Source: Serinus canaria (lineage: Eukaryota; Chordata; Aves; Passeriformes; Fringillidae). From it: a DNA stretch of 64,000 bases. Location: assembly GCF_022539315.1 (NCBI RefSeq), contig NC_066314.1, forward strand, positions 53,939,180 to 54,003,179, in the 5' to 3' direction. Each line of letters opens with the position of its first letter. The stretch's first letter is position 1. The notes below the pieces were generated by a model, which ran no database searches, was not told the origin of the DNA, and was given only the letters and a program-made list of their open reading frames with translations. Shown piece by piece: positions 28,101 through 41,000 of the stretch. A program made the position numbers and the translations under genes.

Positions 28101-31100
28101 GAGAAGGCTTTGGGGTGACCTCATTGTGCCCTTCCAGTGCCTGAAGGGAGCCTGTTGGGAAAGATGGAGAGAGACTCTTGACAAGGGCCTGGATTGACAG
28201 AACAAGGGTGAATGGCTTCACACTGACAGAGAGCAGGTTTAGGCTGGATATCCAGAAGAAATTCTTCCCTGTAAGGGTGGTGAGGCCCTGGCACAGATTG
28301 TCCAGAAAAGCTGTGGCTGCCCCATCCCTGGCAGTGTTCCAGGCCAGGCTGGATGGGGCTCTGAGTAAGCTGGGATAGTGGAAGGTGCCTTGCCCATGGC
28401 AGGGCAGTTGGAACAAGATGATCTTTAAGGTCTTTTCCAACTCAACCCATTTTACGATTCTATATTTGGTCTTCACAGTATTCCCCTTCTAGACACAAAA
28501 TAATGTTGAGTTTTTGTGTCCTGAGGGGAATATACTACACAAAGACTGCCAAAGTGATACTGTGATGTTAATGTCTGTTTCCCAGTGAAAAAAAAATAAT
28601 TTCTGTGTCTTATTTGTGTTTGACTTCTGCTGGACACAAGATACTGCAGTACTTGTATGCTGATCACAGTCATGACAGTCCCTGAACTGTAAGCTTTTAA
28701 AATTGCTGCATCAGGACAAGGTTTCTGATAGGTAAAAGATGGACAGCACCACATCTGAGGCAAGGTCTATTTTCTTAGCTTGATCTGAATAAATCCTGGT
28801 GCTTGTCGGGGTGAAAGTTTGTGCTAACATTTAAACTCCAATGAGATTTATGGCTGAGATGTATCTGCAGCACCCTCTGCTGTCTTTTGAAATAGAGAAT
28901 TACTGTAACAATGTGAGAGCTGGAAACAGCTGCATGCTTTTCAAACCATATAATATAAACATATTCATAATAGAGCTTGAATAGTCCTTTTTTTCACTTG
29001 AAGTTATAAGGAAAAACCTATTTCAGGATGGTCCATATAGGAACAATCATAATCACCATATGCCAGCTACCATTGAAACAATGTGCCAACTCAGCTCATA
29101 ATCCTGGCAAGGACATTTGAGCTTTGCACTACTCAGTTCACCTAAGTGAGACTGTGCAGGTATGAAAGGCTTTTACATCCAAACCTCATGGAAAATACTG
29201 AAAGCATTCTCAGCCCTGACAAGAAGTATTTGGCCTGCTAAAGTGATACTGATAATGTTTTTTTCAAAGAGCTTTAGATACTGAATACATACATAGCAAA
29301 TAAGACTGAGAATCAAAATAAAAACCTTACAGCAAAGATCTTAAAATCTGTAAAAAATATTTTCTCTCACATTTTTGTGCCACCATATTAAAAAATGCGT
29401 ATTTTGACAACAGCAGTGAATTTCTTTTGAGACCACTTCAGTCTTTCTTTTCAGTGATTTAAATCTGATCTGTATCAAATCACGTAACTTGACTGCAGAG
29501 ATGCAAACTCCACTTTTGTGTTTGAATTTTGGTTTTTTAGTGGTTAACCTTGTCTTCAGTAACGTTGTCTTCCTTAACTCACTAATACACTGCAGTATTA
29601 CACTCACTAATACACTCAGTCTGGTTGAGTGTTGCATCATTTTCCTGTTGACAAGGTGCCTATAAAGGTTTAAAAAATTACTATCCATGGCAATGAACCT
29701 TGAAGAAACACACAGTTCCTGCCCTCTGCAAGGGCAGGCCACAGATATTGCAGACAGCTTGTAACAGCTGTGATGCGCTTCTCAATATCACTACTGCACA
29801 TCCACAGCTTCTGAGCTGGGATACTCAGAGGAACCTGTGCCCTTGTCTGTCACAGCAAAGAGATGTGTGACCAACGCAATGCCTTCACCATGTGCCCCCT
29901 GTGTGACAAGTTCTGTGATTACTGGAACCTCAGCTCTGCCTGTGCCACAGCTCGAGCGAGTCACTTGTTTGACAACCCTGCCACAGTCTTCTTCTCCATC
30001 TTTATGGCTCTCTGGGGTGAGTATTGCTTTTCAAGCTAACAGTGCCATTTGATGTTTGGACTTTTCACAGCATAACAAAGCACTGTTTGATTGAATGGGA
30101 TCCCTATGGCTTTTGGAAGCTGGCAATCCTCAGAAGGCCAGGGAGAGCTGTCTGTATTGAGACTGGGGAAAGAAATATCACTAACAGCAGGTCCTGGAAC
30201 AAATGAGGTTGTGTAGTTCAGAGAAGAAAAAAATGTTCTTTCTTCCTCTACTGCCGTGTTTACAATCACAGAGTTATCAAGTCTGGAAAAGATCTAAAAG
30301 ATCATCAAGTCCAGCCTTTGACTGATCTCCACCTTGTAAACTAAACCAGAGCACTGAGTGTCATGTTCAGTTGTTTATTAAACATCTCCAGGAGTGGTGA
30401 CTCCACCACCTCCGTGAGCAGCCCTTTCCAATGCCAATGGGAAGAAGTTCTTCTTGAAGTCCAACCTGAACCTTCCCTGGCATATCCTGGGGCACTTTTC
30501 TCCACAGAGGACCTTGTGCTGTTAATGGCACTTCTAAATTTTTCCATGTATTTGCTAATTTTTCTTCATTTTCCATCAACATGTCACACTCATTTAATAC
30601 CTTCTACACTTGGGGCCAGAACGTTATTTAAGGATTAGTATGGCAAAAACAGCAGAAAGGGTCTAATTTAAGCACGGTCCCACTTTCTTGTGGGATAATT
30701 CAGTCACATAATTTTATCAAAACTTTATGGGATTCCAAGAGCAATAGGACTATTATCATTTAAATTATAATATATTTTAGAATATCCCATTTCAGCAAGC
30801 TTGCTTTTCTTTAATGGCAAATATCCCTGTCTCCATGAGAATATTAAAACACTTCATAAACATGAATGAATGCATTGTAGTATTACTCCTATTTTTCTGG
30901 CCTCACCTCTGCCCTGAAAAGTGTGTGTACTGTGCTTGCATGAATTTTTGCTGGTGTTACGCTCTCCTTTACTCTACAGCTTGTTTATAGTGAAGCTCAA
31001 TGTGTTATTGCAACTGTAAAAAGGTTTTTTATTTCCCTATTTATTGTTCAAAAAATCTTATTATCATTCTTAATATGAAAGTGAGAAAATATATTATTCT

Positions 31101-34100
31101 GTTGTAGCCATTCCTCAGCAACAAGTGTGTTATTCTTTGCAAGCCTATTAAGATTTTGCAGCTTGTTTTAGAAAGGACTGATTGGTGGCTTAGCATTGGG
31201 TAAGGACAGCTAAAGATTTTTAAGGAACTTGCAGACAGAACAAATCATGGAAGAAAGAAGCATTTATTTATCAGTTCCTGGAAGCCCTAGAGCAAACATT
31301 AGAGAGAATTATGACTGAGAAATAGAAAAAAGAGAATTATTTATAGACTCAGAAGAATTCATTTTACTACTTCAGATTACACCATAGACTGGCAGATTAA
31401 GTGTCGCCTGCTGCTGTGAAGCTTAAGATAAATAAAATATCATTTTCCTGACAAAGAAACTCTACTGTATACTGGCATCCATGCAAATGAAAATTGCCAC
31501 TCATCCATAAAAATTGTATTTTAGTATCAGCGATGCAATGTGCAAAAGAAAATGTTGATATATCCTTGCACTAAGACAAATTAGTAGAATCTGTTAGGGA
31601 ACAGAACAGGACAAAAAGTTCCATATGCACTGCTTTTAAAAAAAGGCATGTAAAAATAATAAAATTCTTTCAGAGATGTAGCCCTCCTCCAAAAAATGTT
31701 TCCCACAGATTAGAAAAGTCTGTTCTTGGGACCATGATAACTGAGCTTGTCAGTTCACAAAAATGCAGCTGGTACGCACAAAGAGCAGCAAAGCAAAATA
31801 ATAGAGTCTTTACTAACTCTGCCCAGCTTTTGTATTAAGTATTATATTACACCAAATTTTGCTACCCTACTATTAGAGGCTGTGCTGGTTATATCTAGAG
31901 CTCAATCTGTTGAATGACAGAGCTCACACACCTATTCCAGCTGTATAGTTAAAAGAACAAACTCTGGTGATCTGGGCTGGCTTAATTTTGTGAGGGTATG
32001 GGGCACAGGAATTCTATTGTCTTGCTTGTCTTCTCCCATTCTTTAGAAAACAGGCTTCCTATGGTTAGTATCTCCAAAGAAATCATGCTTTTAGTAGTTG
32101 ATCCTGATTCCTCATGAAGTATCTTTGTGATTCTAGCAGTCCTGCTGTAAGTGTCCATATTCACAGTAATGCCTGGCTGACTGGGCTTGATGTCGCTGGT
32201 GTTCTGGTGCTAAATTTCAGTGTCAGATGCCTTAGAAATTTTACAGAATCACAGAATGATTTGGGTTGGAAGGGACCTTAAAGCTCATTCAGTTCCAACT
32301 GCCCTGCCATGGGTAGGCACATCTTCCACTATCCCAGGTTGCTAAGAGCCCCATCCTGCCTGGCCTTGGACACTTCCAGGGATGGGGCAGCCACAGTTTC
32401 TCTGGGAAACCTGTGCCAGGGCCTCACCATCCTCACAGAGAAGAATTTCTTTCCAATATCCAATCCAAACCTGCTCTCTGTCAGCTTAGTTTTTCTGCTG
32501 GTGTAAGTCAGCTCAGATGTGCTGATTTCAGAGCAGCTGCTGCATCAAGACAAGGACCTTTTTATAGAGCTAAATGTGGAACTGAGCTTTAGTATAACAG
32601 GAAAGAATGGAATGAATAATAGCACCCTATAAAATAACCAAATGTTTTTGTATTTAGGATATCTAAAAGCCTTTGAGTTTTCAAGCCATGCTAAATATAG
32701 CTTTTATTTGCTCTCTCTTCTGTAGGGGAGGAACACAAATAGCAACTTCATTGCTTAATGTCCGGATTTACTTTCAGTGTGCTGCCAGTCCTGTCTTTAA
32801 ATGATATTTATTTCTTGTATAATGGTATGATACCTGTGAAGAAAATATTTTCAGCTAACTGCTGGGATAGATAATGACTTGTAAGAGCCATGTTATTTTC
32901 ACAGAGTTCCCACTTTTCTCAGTGTTATCTGACAGTGTAGATGCAGTCAAGAGAAGCTGATCGTATTCTCTACTGTTGTCTGTCTTGTGGGGTTATCTAC
33001 AAGATGTTCAAAGTGATATAAACACTGCTGTGATCTAACAGTGTTTTTACAATACCCTTTTCACCCACTGAAAAAGTGATGTGAAGCATAAGAAAATGGA
33101 AAACAGTGCCCCCAGTTTTTATAGGTACAGCTTTACTGGTAGAGTTTTGGTGTTCTAAGTTGGCATGTACTAGTTTACTATTGGTATTGTTATCTGAAAA
33201 TACCTGTCCACAACCCAAGATACAGAAATGCTATTTCTAATAAATCTGTAAGTCCATAAATTAGGAACAACTAGGAAAAGGGCTATACTGAGGAAACAGC
33301 AATAATGAGAGAACAGCCAGGAGAAAAATTTGTAAATATGGTACAACAGTAAAATATTTGTTCCTTCTTATTATTAAAAAAAGGAGAGGCAGGAGGCTGA
33401 ACCAGAGGCCAACCCTTTAGGGCAAAATCACCATGTCTATGAAGGTAAAAAGCATTTGACTACACCACTGTAATATATTTCAAAATATCTTTTTCTACAT
33501 CTTGCTGGGGATCCTAGTTATTTCAGTAGCAGGCTAAACCTACCTCAGAATGCTTCATGGTGAATTATGAGAGACGATGTCTTCCATGGATACTCACAGT
33601 TAAGGGCCAGTTTCATTCCCTGAAAAGAACTTAACAGTGGCTCTCAACAACCCATGTTCCATATTTCTGTATTTTGTTTTTAAAATACAGTAATTATTGT
33701 CTCTCTGCTTTGCTTGAATTCTTTGGGCCTGAGGCTGTTTCTTAGTTCTTAATTTTAAAGACTCTAGCATAACAGGATTCAAATATCAGTTGAAGCTTAT
33801 AAGTAACGCAAATGTTTACCACAAGGCTATGGATTTATTGTTTTAAAAATTGTTTAATTTCTCTTAAAGCTACCATGTTCCTTGAACAATGGAAGCGTTT
33901 GCAGATGAGATTGAGTTACTTCTGGGATCTAACTGGACTGGAAGAAGAAGAGGTAAGTCTCCTCTCCTTGGGCTAATTTACTGTGTTAAGTATTCTATAG
34001 ATGCATTTTGGATAAGCATTGCTGGATAGATTTCTCATGAGTATTCTCCAGCCCAACACAGTTGGTGGCTGGGTTTAGATAAAGGACTGTAACTGATAGA

Positions 34101-35032
34101 GTTTTGAGAATCAATGTTTATTTAGGAAATCCTCACCTATATCTTACTGTTCAGCACTATGAAGTTAATAATGAATGTTGAAAAGGCTTATAAGGTAAGA
34201 ATAGATCATGTTTTGCTGAGAATACCCATCTGCCATTGTACAGTGTGCAACAACATGACACTGAATAAATACTTTGTCATGTTACTTCATTATTTGTAAC
34301 ATGAATTCTTTGTGATGATGACAGCCACAGGTCACAGTAGCATCAGCAATTTTTGCATCAGGGTCTGGGTGATGTCTATGATGCCTTAGGTACATCATCC
34401 TGAGCTTGAGGTGCTCACCAACAGAGCTGTTTCAAAACAGTAAACAGTTTGGGTTTATTCAGAAAGAGCTTTCCAATGAGCCATGGGGTCTCCAGACATA
34501 ATCTGAACTGACTGAAAATGAGATTTACTTGTTTATTGGTATTTAAAATGTCCCTAATTTTGTTCTTAGTTTCATCCTTTGATTTGCTCTAATGACTCTC
34601 TCTCATCCAAGGATTCATTTCTAACCGTGACTAAAGAAAGTGCAGTTACTAAAATCATAAATAATTATCATACTAAGAACAGGTAGACTTTGGATATTCC
34701 CCTGGCATTAGATGCTGAGATGTCTCTAGAACAGGGTCCTATTCTGTAATTCAGAACCATCTTGGTTTGATGGGAGGATTTGAATCCATTTTTTCTCTTC
34801 ATGTTCCAACACAGTTCCTTAAACAACAAGCCACCTACAAGTCTTCAGCCCTGCTAGATGAGCTCAGCTCAAACAGGAGATAAATAACAGGAGCAAATAC
34901 CATAGGGGAAAAGCAAGCTGACATCATGGACTTCATGATATAGGAAATAGAGGAATAACATCACTACCACCCTATTTCTCAGATCAAAAGATTTGGATAA
35001 AATGAAAAACAAAAAAAACCCCCCAAAAACAA

Positions 35033-35068
<36 letters not shown>

Positions 35069-38000
35069 AAAAAAAAAACCCAACCAAAAAAAAAAACCCT
35101 GAGAACAGACAGTACTCTCTAGTATTCCTCTTCTTCCATCACTATCCCGTAATGCAGAAATATTACTTCACTGCTGACTTGGCAACAACCTCCTCTCTTT
35201 TGTCTCTGTTTCTCAGCTTTTTCATGACTGCCTCCCCTGTCATAATGTGGATGATGCTCACAGTACAACCCAGTACTCCCAGTTCTGTGTGTTTTCATGC
35301 AAACCCAGCGCATCAGCACATCACAAATTACAGCTTGTCCCACATGGGATGTCATACTGCTCCCTGCCAGAGATGTACCAACTGCAGGGTAAACTGAGAG
35401 GCTGGAGAGCAAACTCTGGGTTCTGTGGCATATTTGATGAACCGCCATATTTTTCTGATTTTCTGAAGGCCTCCCACCATCAGACAATAGGAGGACATCT
35501 TCTGGATGAAGGGGTGTGGAAATGGGTCCCTACTTGGGGAGGTAATAAAAATTCCTCCTGACCCCCATCACCTACGCAGGTGCCACTTCAGAACTGGTAT
35601 GAGGCTCTGGATGAGAAGGGTCAGCCAGATGAAGTGGAAGAAAATGATCTGCCCAATGCTTCATCTGTCAGAAGGATCACCACCTCTAACATCAAAACAA
35701 AAAGATGTATAGTCATAGTGGGTGACTCCCTTCTGAGGGGAGCAGAGTGCCCCATATACTGACTAGACCCATCCCACAGAGAGATTTGCTGCCTCCCTGG
35801 GGCCCAGGTACAGGATATTACTGGGACACTCCCTTGGCTGATTTGGCCCTCTGATTATTACCCACTGCTGATACTCCAGGCTGGCAGTGATGAGATTAAA
35901 AAAGAGGAGTGTGAGGACAACTAAAAGGAACTTTAGGGCAGTGGGTGAAGTGGTTGATAGGGAAGGAGCACAGGTGGTGTTCTGCTCAGTCCCTTTGGTG
36001 GCAGAGACAAATGACAAGAAGGAATAGGAGAGCCCACATTACCACATTACCAACAAGTGGCTCAAGAGTTTGTGTCATCAGCAGAATTTTCTCTAATCAT
36101 GGGGCAACTTTTAAGGCACCTGGCCTGCTGGAACCAGATAGACTTCACCTCTCTGTTAAGGGCAGAAGGATTTTGGCTTGTGAACTGGCAGAACTCACTG
36201 AGAGGGCTTTAAACTAGGTTTGAAGGGGGAACGGGATGAAGCTAGGCTCTCTGGAAGCAGGCCCAAGGGTGGTAAGCCTCAGTTAGGGGTGAAATCAGTA
36301 GCCCAGCTGAAGTGCATGTATACCGATGCACTCAGAATGGGTAACAAACAAGAAGAGCTGGAGGCCATGGTGTAACTGCAGAGCTATGATGTAGTTGCCA
36401 TCACGGAAACATCGTGCGATGACTCTCATAGCTGAAGCGCTGCACTGGATGGCTAGAAGCTCTTCAGAAGAGACAGGAAAGGGAGAAGAGGTGGAGGGGT
36501 GGACCTTTATATTAGCGAGGCTGTTGGTGCCATGAATATTGAAAATAATGACAATGAAGTTGAATGCCTATGGGTAAGTATTAAGGGGAAGGCCAACAAG
36601 GCTGACATCCTACTGGGAGTCTTTTATTGTCCACCCAACCAAAAAGAAGAGGTAGACAACTTATTCCCTAAGCAGCTGGAGTATGTTTCAGCATCATCAG
36701 CCCTTGTTCTTGCAGGTGACTTTAACCTACCAGACATCTGCTGGGAACTTAACACAGCAGAAAAGAGGCAGTCCAGGAAGTTCTTAGAGTGTGTGGAGGA
36801 CAACTTTTTGTCACAGCTGGTGAACGAGCCCACCAAGAGGGGGGACTGTTAGACCTGTTGTTTGCAAATAGAGATGGGAGATGTGGTGGTTGGAGGCACA
36901 GTGTGGGAGGGTGGTTGGGGCACAGTGATAATGAAATTATAGAGTTCTTGATATTTGGTGAAATCAGAAGGAACATCAATAAGACTTTTACATTGGACTT
37001 CTGGAGGGCAGACTTTGGCCTATTTAGGAGACATATTCAGAGAGCTCCTTGGGAAGCAGCCCTTAACAACAAAGGAGCCCAGGAAAGGTGGGCATGCTTC
37101 AAAACAGAGATCTTGAGGGCACCGGATCAGACTGTCCCTGTGTGCCAAAAGATGAGCTGACAAGGTAAATGTCCAGCCTGGATGGAAGATGAGGTTTTGA
37201 AGAAACTTAGGGAAAAAAGAGGATGAATCATCTTTGGAAGGAGTGTCAGATCTCTCAGGAAGTATTTAAGGGGGTTTGCTAGGGCATGTAGAAAAAAAAA
37301 TTAGGGAGACCGAAGCTCATTTAGAACTTTATTTGGCAACTTTTGTAAAGGATAATAAAAAAAGTTTTTACAAATATATTAACTGCAACAGGAATGGTAA
37401 GACCAACCTTTGTTCTCTATTGGATGAGGGAGAGAACTCAGTAACTGCAGATGAGGAGAAGGCGGAGGTGCTTCACACCTTCTTTGCATCAATCTTTAGT
37501 GGGAAGATGGCTTGTCTTCAGGACAGGTGTCCTCCTGGGTTGGCAGATGGTGTCAGGGAGGAGAATGGTCCCCCTGTTATCCAGGAGGAGGCAGTCAGAG
37601 AACTGCTGAGCTGCTTGGATATTTATAAATCCATGGTACCAGAGGGGATTCATCCCAGGGTGATGAAGGAGCTTGCAAAGCCGCTCCCCCTCATTTCTGG
37701 CTCCCTGCTGAGGTTCCAGAGGACTGGAAGCTGGCCAAAGTGACGCCCATTCACAAAAAGGGTGAGAAGGAGGATCTTGGTAATTATAGGCCAGTTAGCC
37801 TGACCTCAGTACCTGGTAAGGTTATGGAACAGTTTATACTGAGTGCCACCATGCAGCACTTACAGGATGGCCAGGGTATCAGACCAGCCAGCATGGCTTT
37901 AGGAGGGGTAGGTCGTGTTTGACCAACCTGGCCTCCTTTTATGATCAGCTGACCTGCCTGGTGGATGCAGGAAAGGCTGTGGATGTTGTGTACCTGGACT

Positions 38001-41000
38001 TCAGCAAGGCCTTTGACACTGTCTTCCACCGCCCTCTCCTGGAAGCTGCTAGCATACGGCTTGGACAGGAGCACTCTTTGCTGGCTGGATGGCCAGGCCC
38101 AGAGAGTGGTGGTGAATGGTGCTGCACTCAGCTGGCAGCCAGTCACTGGTGGTGCCCCTCAGGGGTCTGTGCTGGGGCCAGTTCTGTTCAATATTTTTAT
38201 TGATTACATGGATGAGGGGATTCAGTCTTTCATTAGTAAATTTGTGGATGACCCTAAGCTGGGAGCATGTGTTGATCTTTGGAGGGTAGAAGGGCTCTGC
38301 AGAGTGACCTGGATGATTGGATGGATGAGGAGAGTTGAATAAGATGAAGTTTAATAAATCCAAGTGCCGAAATCTGCATTTTGGCCACAGTAATCCCCTG
38401 CAATGCTATAGGCTGGGGACAGTGTGGTGGGACTGTGCCCAGGCAGAAAGGGACCTGGAGGTACTGGTCAATAGCCGGCTGGAGCCAGCAGTGTGCCCAG
38501 ATGGCTAAGAAGGCCAGTGGCATCCTGGCCTGTATCAGGAATAGTGTGGCCAGCAGGAGCAGGGAGGTCATTCTTCCCCTGGACTTGGCACTGGTGAGGC
38601 CACACCTTGAGTGCTGTGTCCAGTTTTGGCCCCTCAGTTCAGGAAGGACATTGAGACCCTTGAGTGGGTTCAGAAGAAGCAACGAGGCTGGTGAGGGGCT
38701 TGGAACACAAGCCCTGTGAGGAATGGCTGAGGGAGCTAGGGTTGTTTAGCCTGGAGAAAAGGAGACTCAGGGGTGACCTTATCACTCTCTACAACTCCCT
38801 GAAAGGTGGGTATAGTCAGGTGGGGGTTGGTCTCTTTCTCTAGGCAGCAACTGACAGAACAAGAGGACACAGTCTTAAGCTATGCCAGAGGAAATATGAG
38901 TGCGATATTATGAAAAAAGTTTTTTACAGAAAGGGTGATAAAGTTCTGGAATGGTCTGCCTGGGGACATGGGGGAATCACCATCCCAGGACATGTTTAAA
39001 AAAGACTGGATGAGGCACTTGGTGCCATGGTCTAGGTGTCAAGGCATGGGTTGGACTTGATCTTTAAGGTCTCTTCCAACCTAGTAATTCTGTGATTTTG
39101 TGATTCAAGTTCATCACTCCCAGTACAAAATCCTCATGTTTAGCTTAATATTTTCAAAACGTTGTGAAAGAATCTATAGGTTTGTGAGGTCCTGTGATGA
39201 AGAGACCTGAAGTGAAGTTGATGAAGTGGTAAAAGTCTGTGGACAGGAACTATGTGATCAGCAAGAATCCTTTGTCTATGACAAGTGAAGGAGTGCCAGA
39301 CAAATCTCAGCACAAGCTGAAGAATTAGGAACTTAGAATCATAAAATAAGACTGGAATGGACCTTGACAGGCCATCCCTTGTGCCTTATAGGACCAACTC
39401 TACTTAAATCATTATGAAGAGATATTTGTCTAATTTGTTCTTAAATAAATCCAGCAGTGCAGATTTCAATTCCTCCCTAGGTAATCTACTCTAATACTTC
39501 TCTATCTGTACTGCTAACAAGCTTTTCCTTGCAGTTTTCAAATCTCCTTGCTACATGGTATTTTTTTTCACTCTCTTTTTTTCTCTTATTTATCTTTCAA
39601 GGATCAAGACAGGGATTACTTCTGTCTGATCTTCAGCATAATTCAACATGATATCATGTTTCTGTTATCCTTGTTTGTTTAAGATGAACAAGCATCTGCT
39701 CTTTCAGTCTTAGTTCCTAAATATTTCCAGAGACTCATAGAACCACAGAATGCTTTGGCTTGGAAGGGACTTAAATATCAACTTGTTCCAACCTCTTGCC
39801 ATGGGCAGGGACACCTTCCACTATCCCAGGTTACTCAGAGTCCCATCCAACCTGGCCTAGAACCCTTCCAGGAACAGGCCAGCCCCACAGCTTCTCTGGG
39901 AAACCTGTGCCAGGGCCTCACCACCCTCACAGGGAAGAATTTGATATCAAATCTAAACCTGCTCTCTGACAGTGTGAAGCCATTTTCCCTCGTCCTGTCA
40001 CTCCAGGCCCTTGCTAAGAGTCTCTTTCTCCATTTTTCTTGTGGGCTCTCTTCAGTTACTGGAAGGATTTTCTATTTATCTCTTTATTCTTGTTCCTTTC
40101 TGGCCATTTTCTTATTTTAAAAGAATAATAGACATGTCTCTTGCCATGAAATGCAGAAAATGACAGAGCCAGAGGACACAATTTCAGGCTGTGTCAAGGG
40201 AAATATAGGTTGGTTATTAGGAAAAAGTTTTTCATGGAAAGATTCATTAAGTTCTGGAATGGCCTGCCCAGGGAGATGGTGGAGTGCACTGTCCCTGGAT
40301 GTGTTTAAAAATTGACTGTGGCACTTGGTGCCATGGTTTGGCTAAGGTGTCAGGGCATGGCTTGGACTCAATGATCTTTAAGTTCTCTTCCAACCTAGTA
40401 ATTCTGTGGATTCTGTGAAAATCATGCACTGTGTCATCTCCTGTCACTTCTTGGTACTTCAACAAAGCCCCAAAAGTTAGATAAGATTTTGTTCACCTTT
40501 AATCCGTAAGATTCATAAAGATTAGGATAAATTTGTCTGTAAAAAGTTACTGGTGTCAGTTTTCAGTGATGGTGAAGTCTTTACAGGTGTTGAAAGTTAT
40601 GTTGGAAAAGGGAGAATTGTGTCTGATCAGGTTAGGCTAGAAAGAACCAGAAGTGGGATCAGTTAAAGCAACAAGAAAGGGGCAAGGAAGAGGCTCAGGA
40701 GGTTTAAGAGTTTTAAGACTAGATGGAGTTAAGCTATTTATTATCAATTTCTTTAGGAAGGGAAGGTACAGAACCAAAAGCAGGGAGAAAAACAACCATA
40801 AATTTGAAGAGCTGATGAGTACTTTGTGAGAGTTATATTGAAATAAATGCATTTGGTGTAATTTTTGTGGACATTGACTATAAACCTTTCAGTAAATTGC
40901 TTTCTTTAAACACACTGGGCCAAATCTCTTGCTTCAAAAGAGTAACACGAGATATTAATTTAGTTCTATTTATTTGTAAATGTCTTGGCAGTGGCAGTCT

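Larger units (their letters stand above)
35105..39105 (+). mobile_element. Near-full-length but inactive CR1 LINE (about 4.0 kb)
   Basis: In order it holds a degenerate ORF1, a degenerate ORF2 with endonuclease and reverse transcriptase, a 3' UTR and the CR1 tail (attctgtgattttgtgatt). ORF1 includes the SGNH/GDSL-type esterase ([11 protein letters not shown] near 35720, [14 protein letters not shown] near 36145). The ORFs are split by stops and frameshifts. The exact 5' end is uncertain because it abuts an A-rich tract. It lies in the same direction as ANO2, in its longest intron. Confidence 0.88.

Noticed and set aside
27871..28476. Several overlapping open frames of 108-147 codons on both strands
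   Set aside because: They lie in a CR1 3' end and are repeat by-products; similar frames occur at 50762-51158 and 60610-61055.
29341..29742. 133-codon open frame on the - strand
   Set aside because: No recognisable domain, lies inside an ANO2 intron and has no splice or promoter context; length is plausible by chance in AT-rich DNA.
34159..34200. Possible ANO2 micro-exon ending at a gtaaga donor
   Set aside because: The upstream acceptor candidates either give an in-frame stop or lack a pyrimidine tract.
34869..35087. Phe-rich open frame across the A-rich tract
   Set aside because: Translation of a homopolymer; not a protein.
35960..35982. gaaggagcacag next to gt, resembling an ERAQ-type micro-exon
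   Set aside because: It lies inside the CR1 ORF1 remnant and its upstream AG is one base out of phase.
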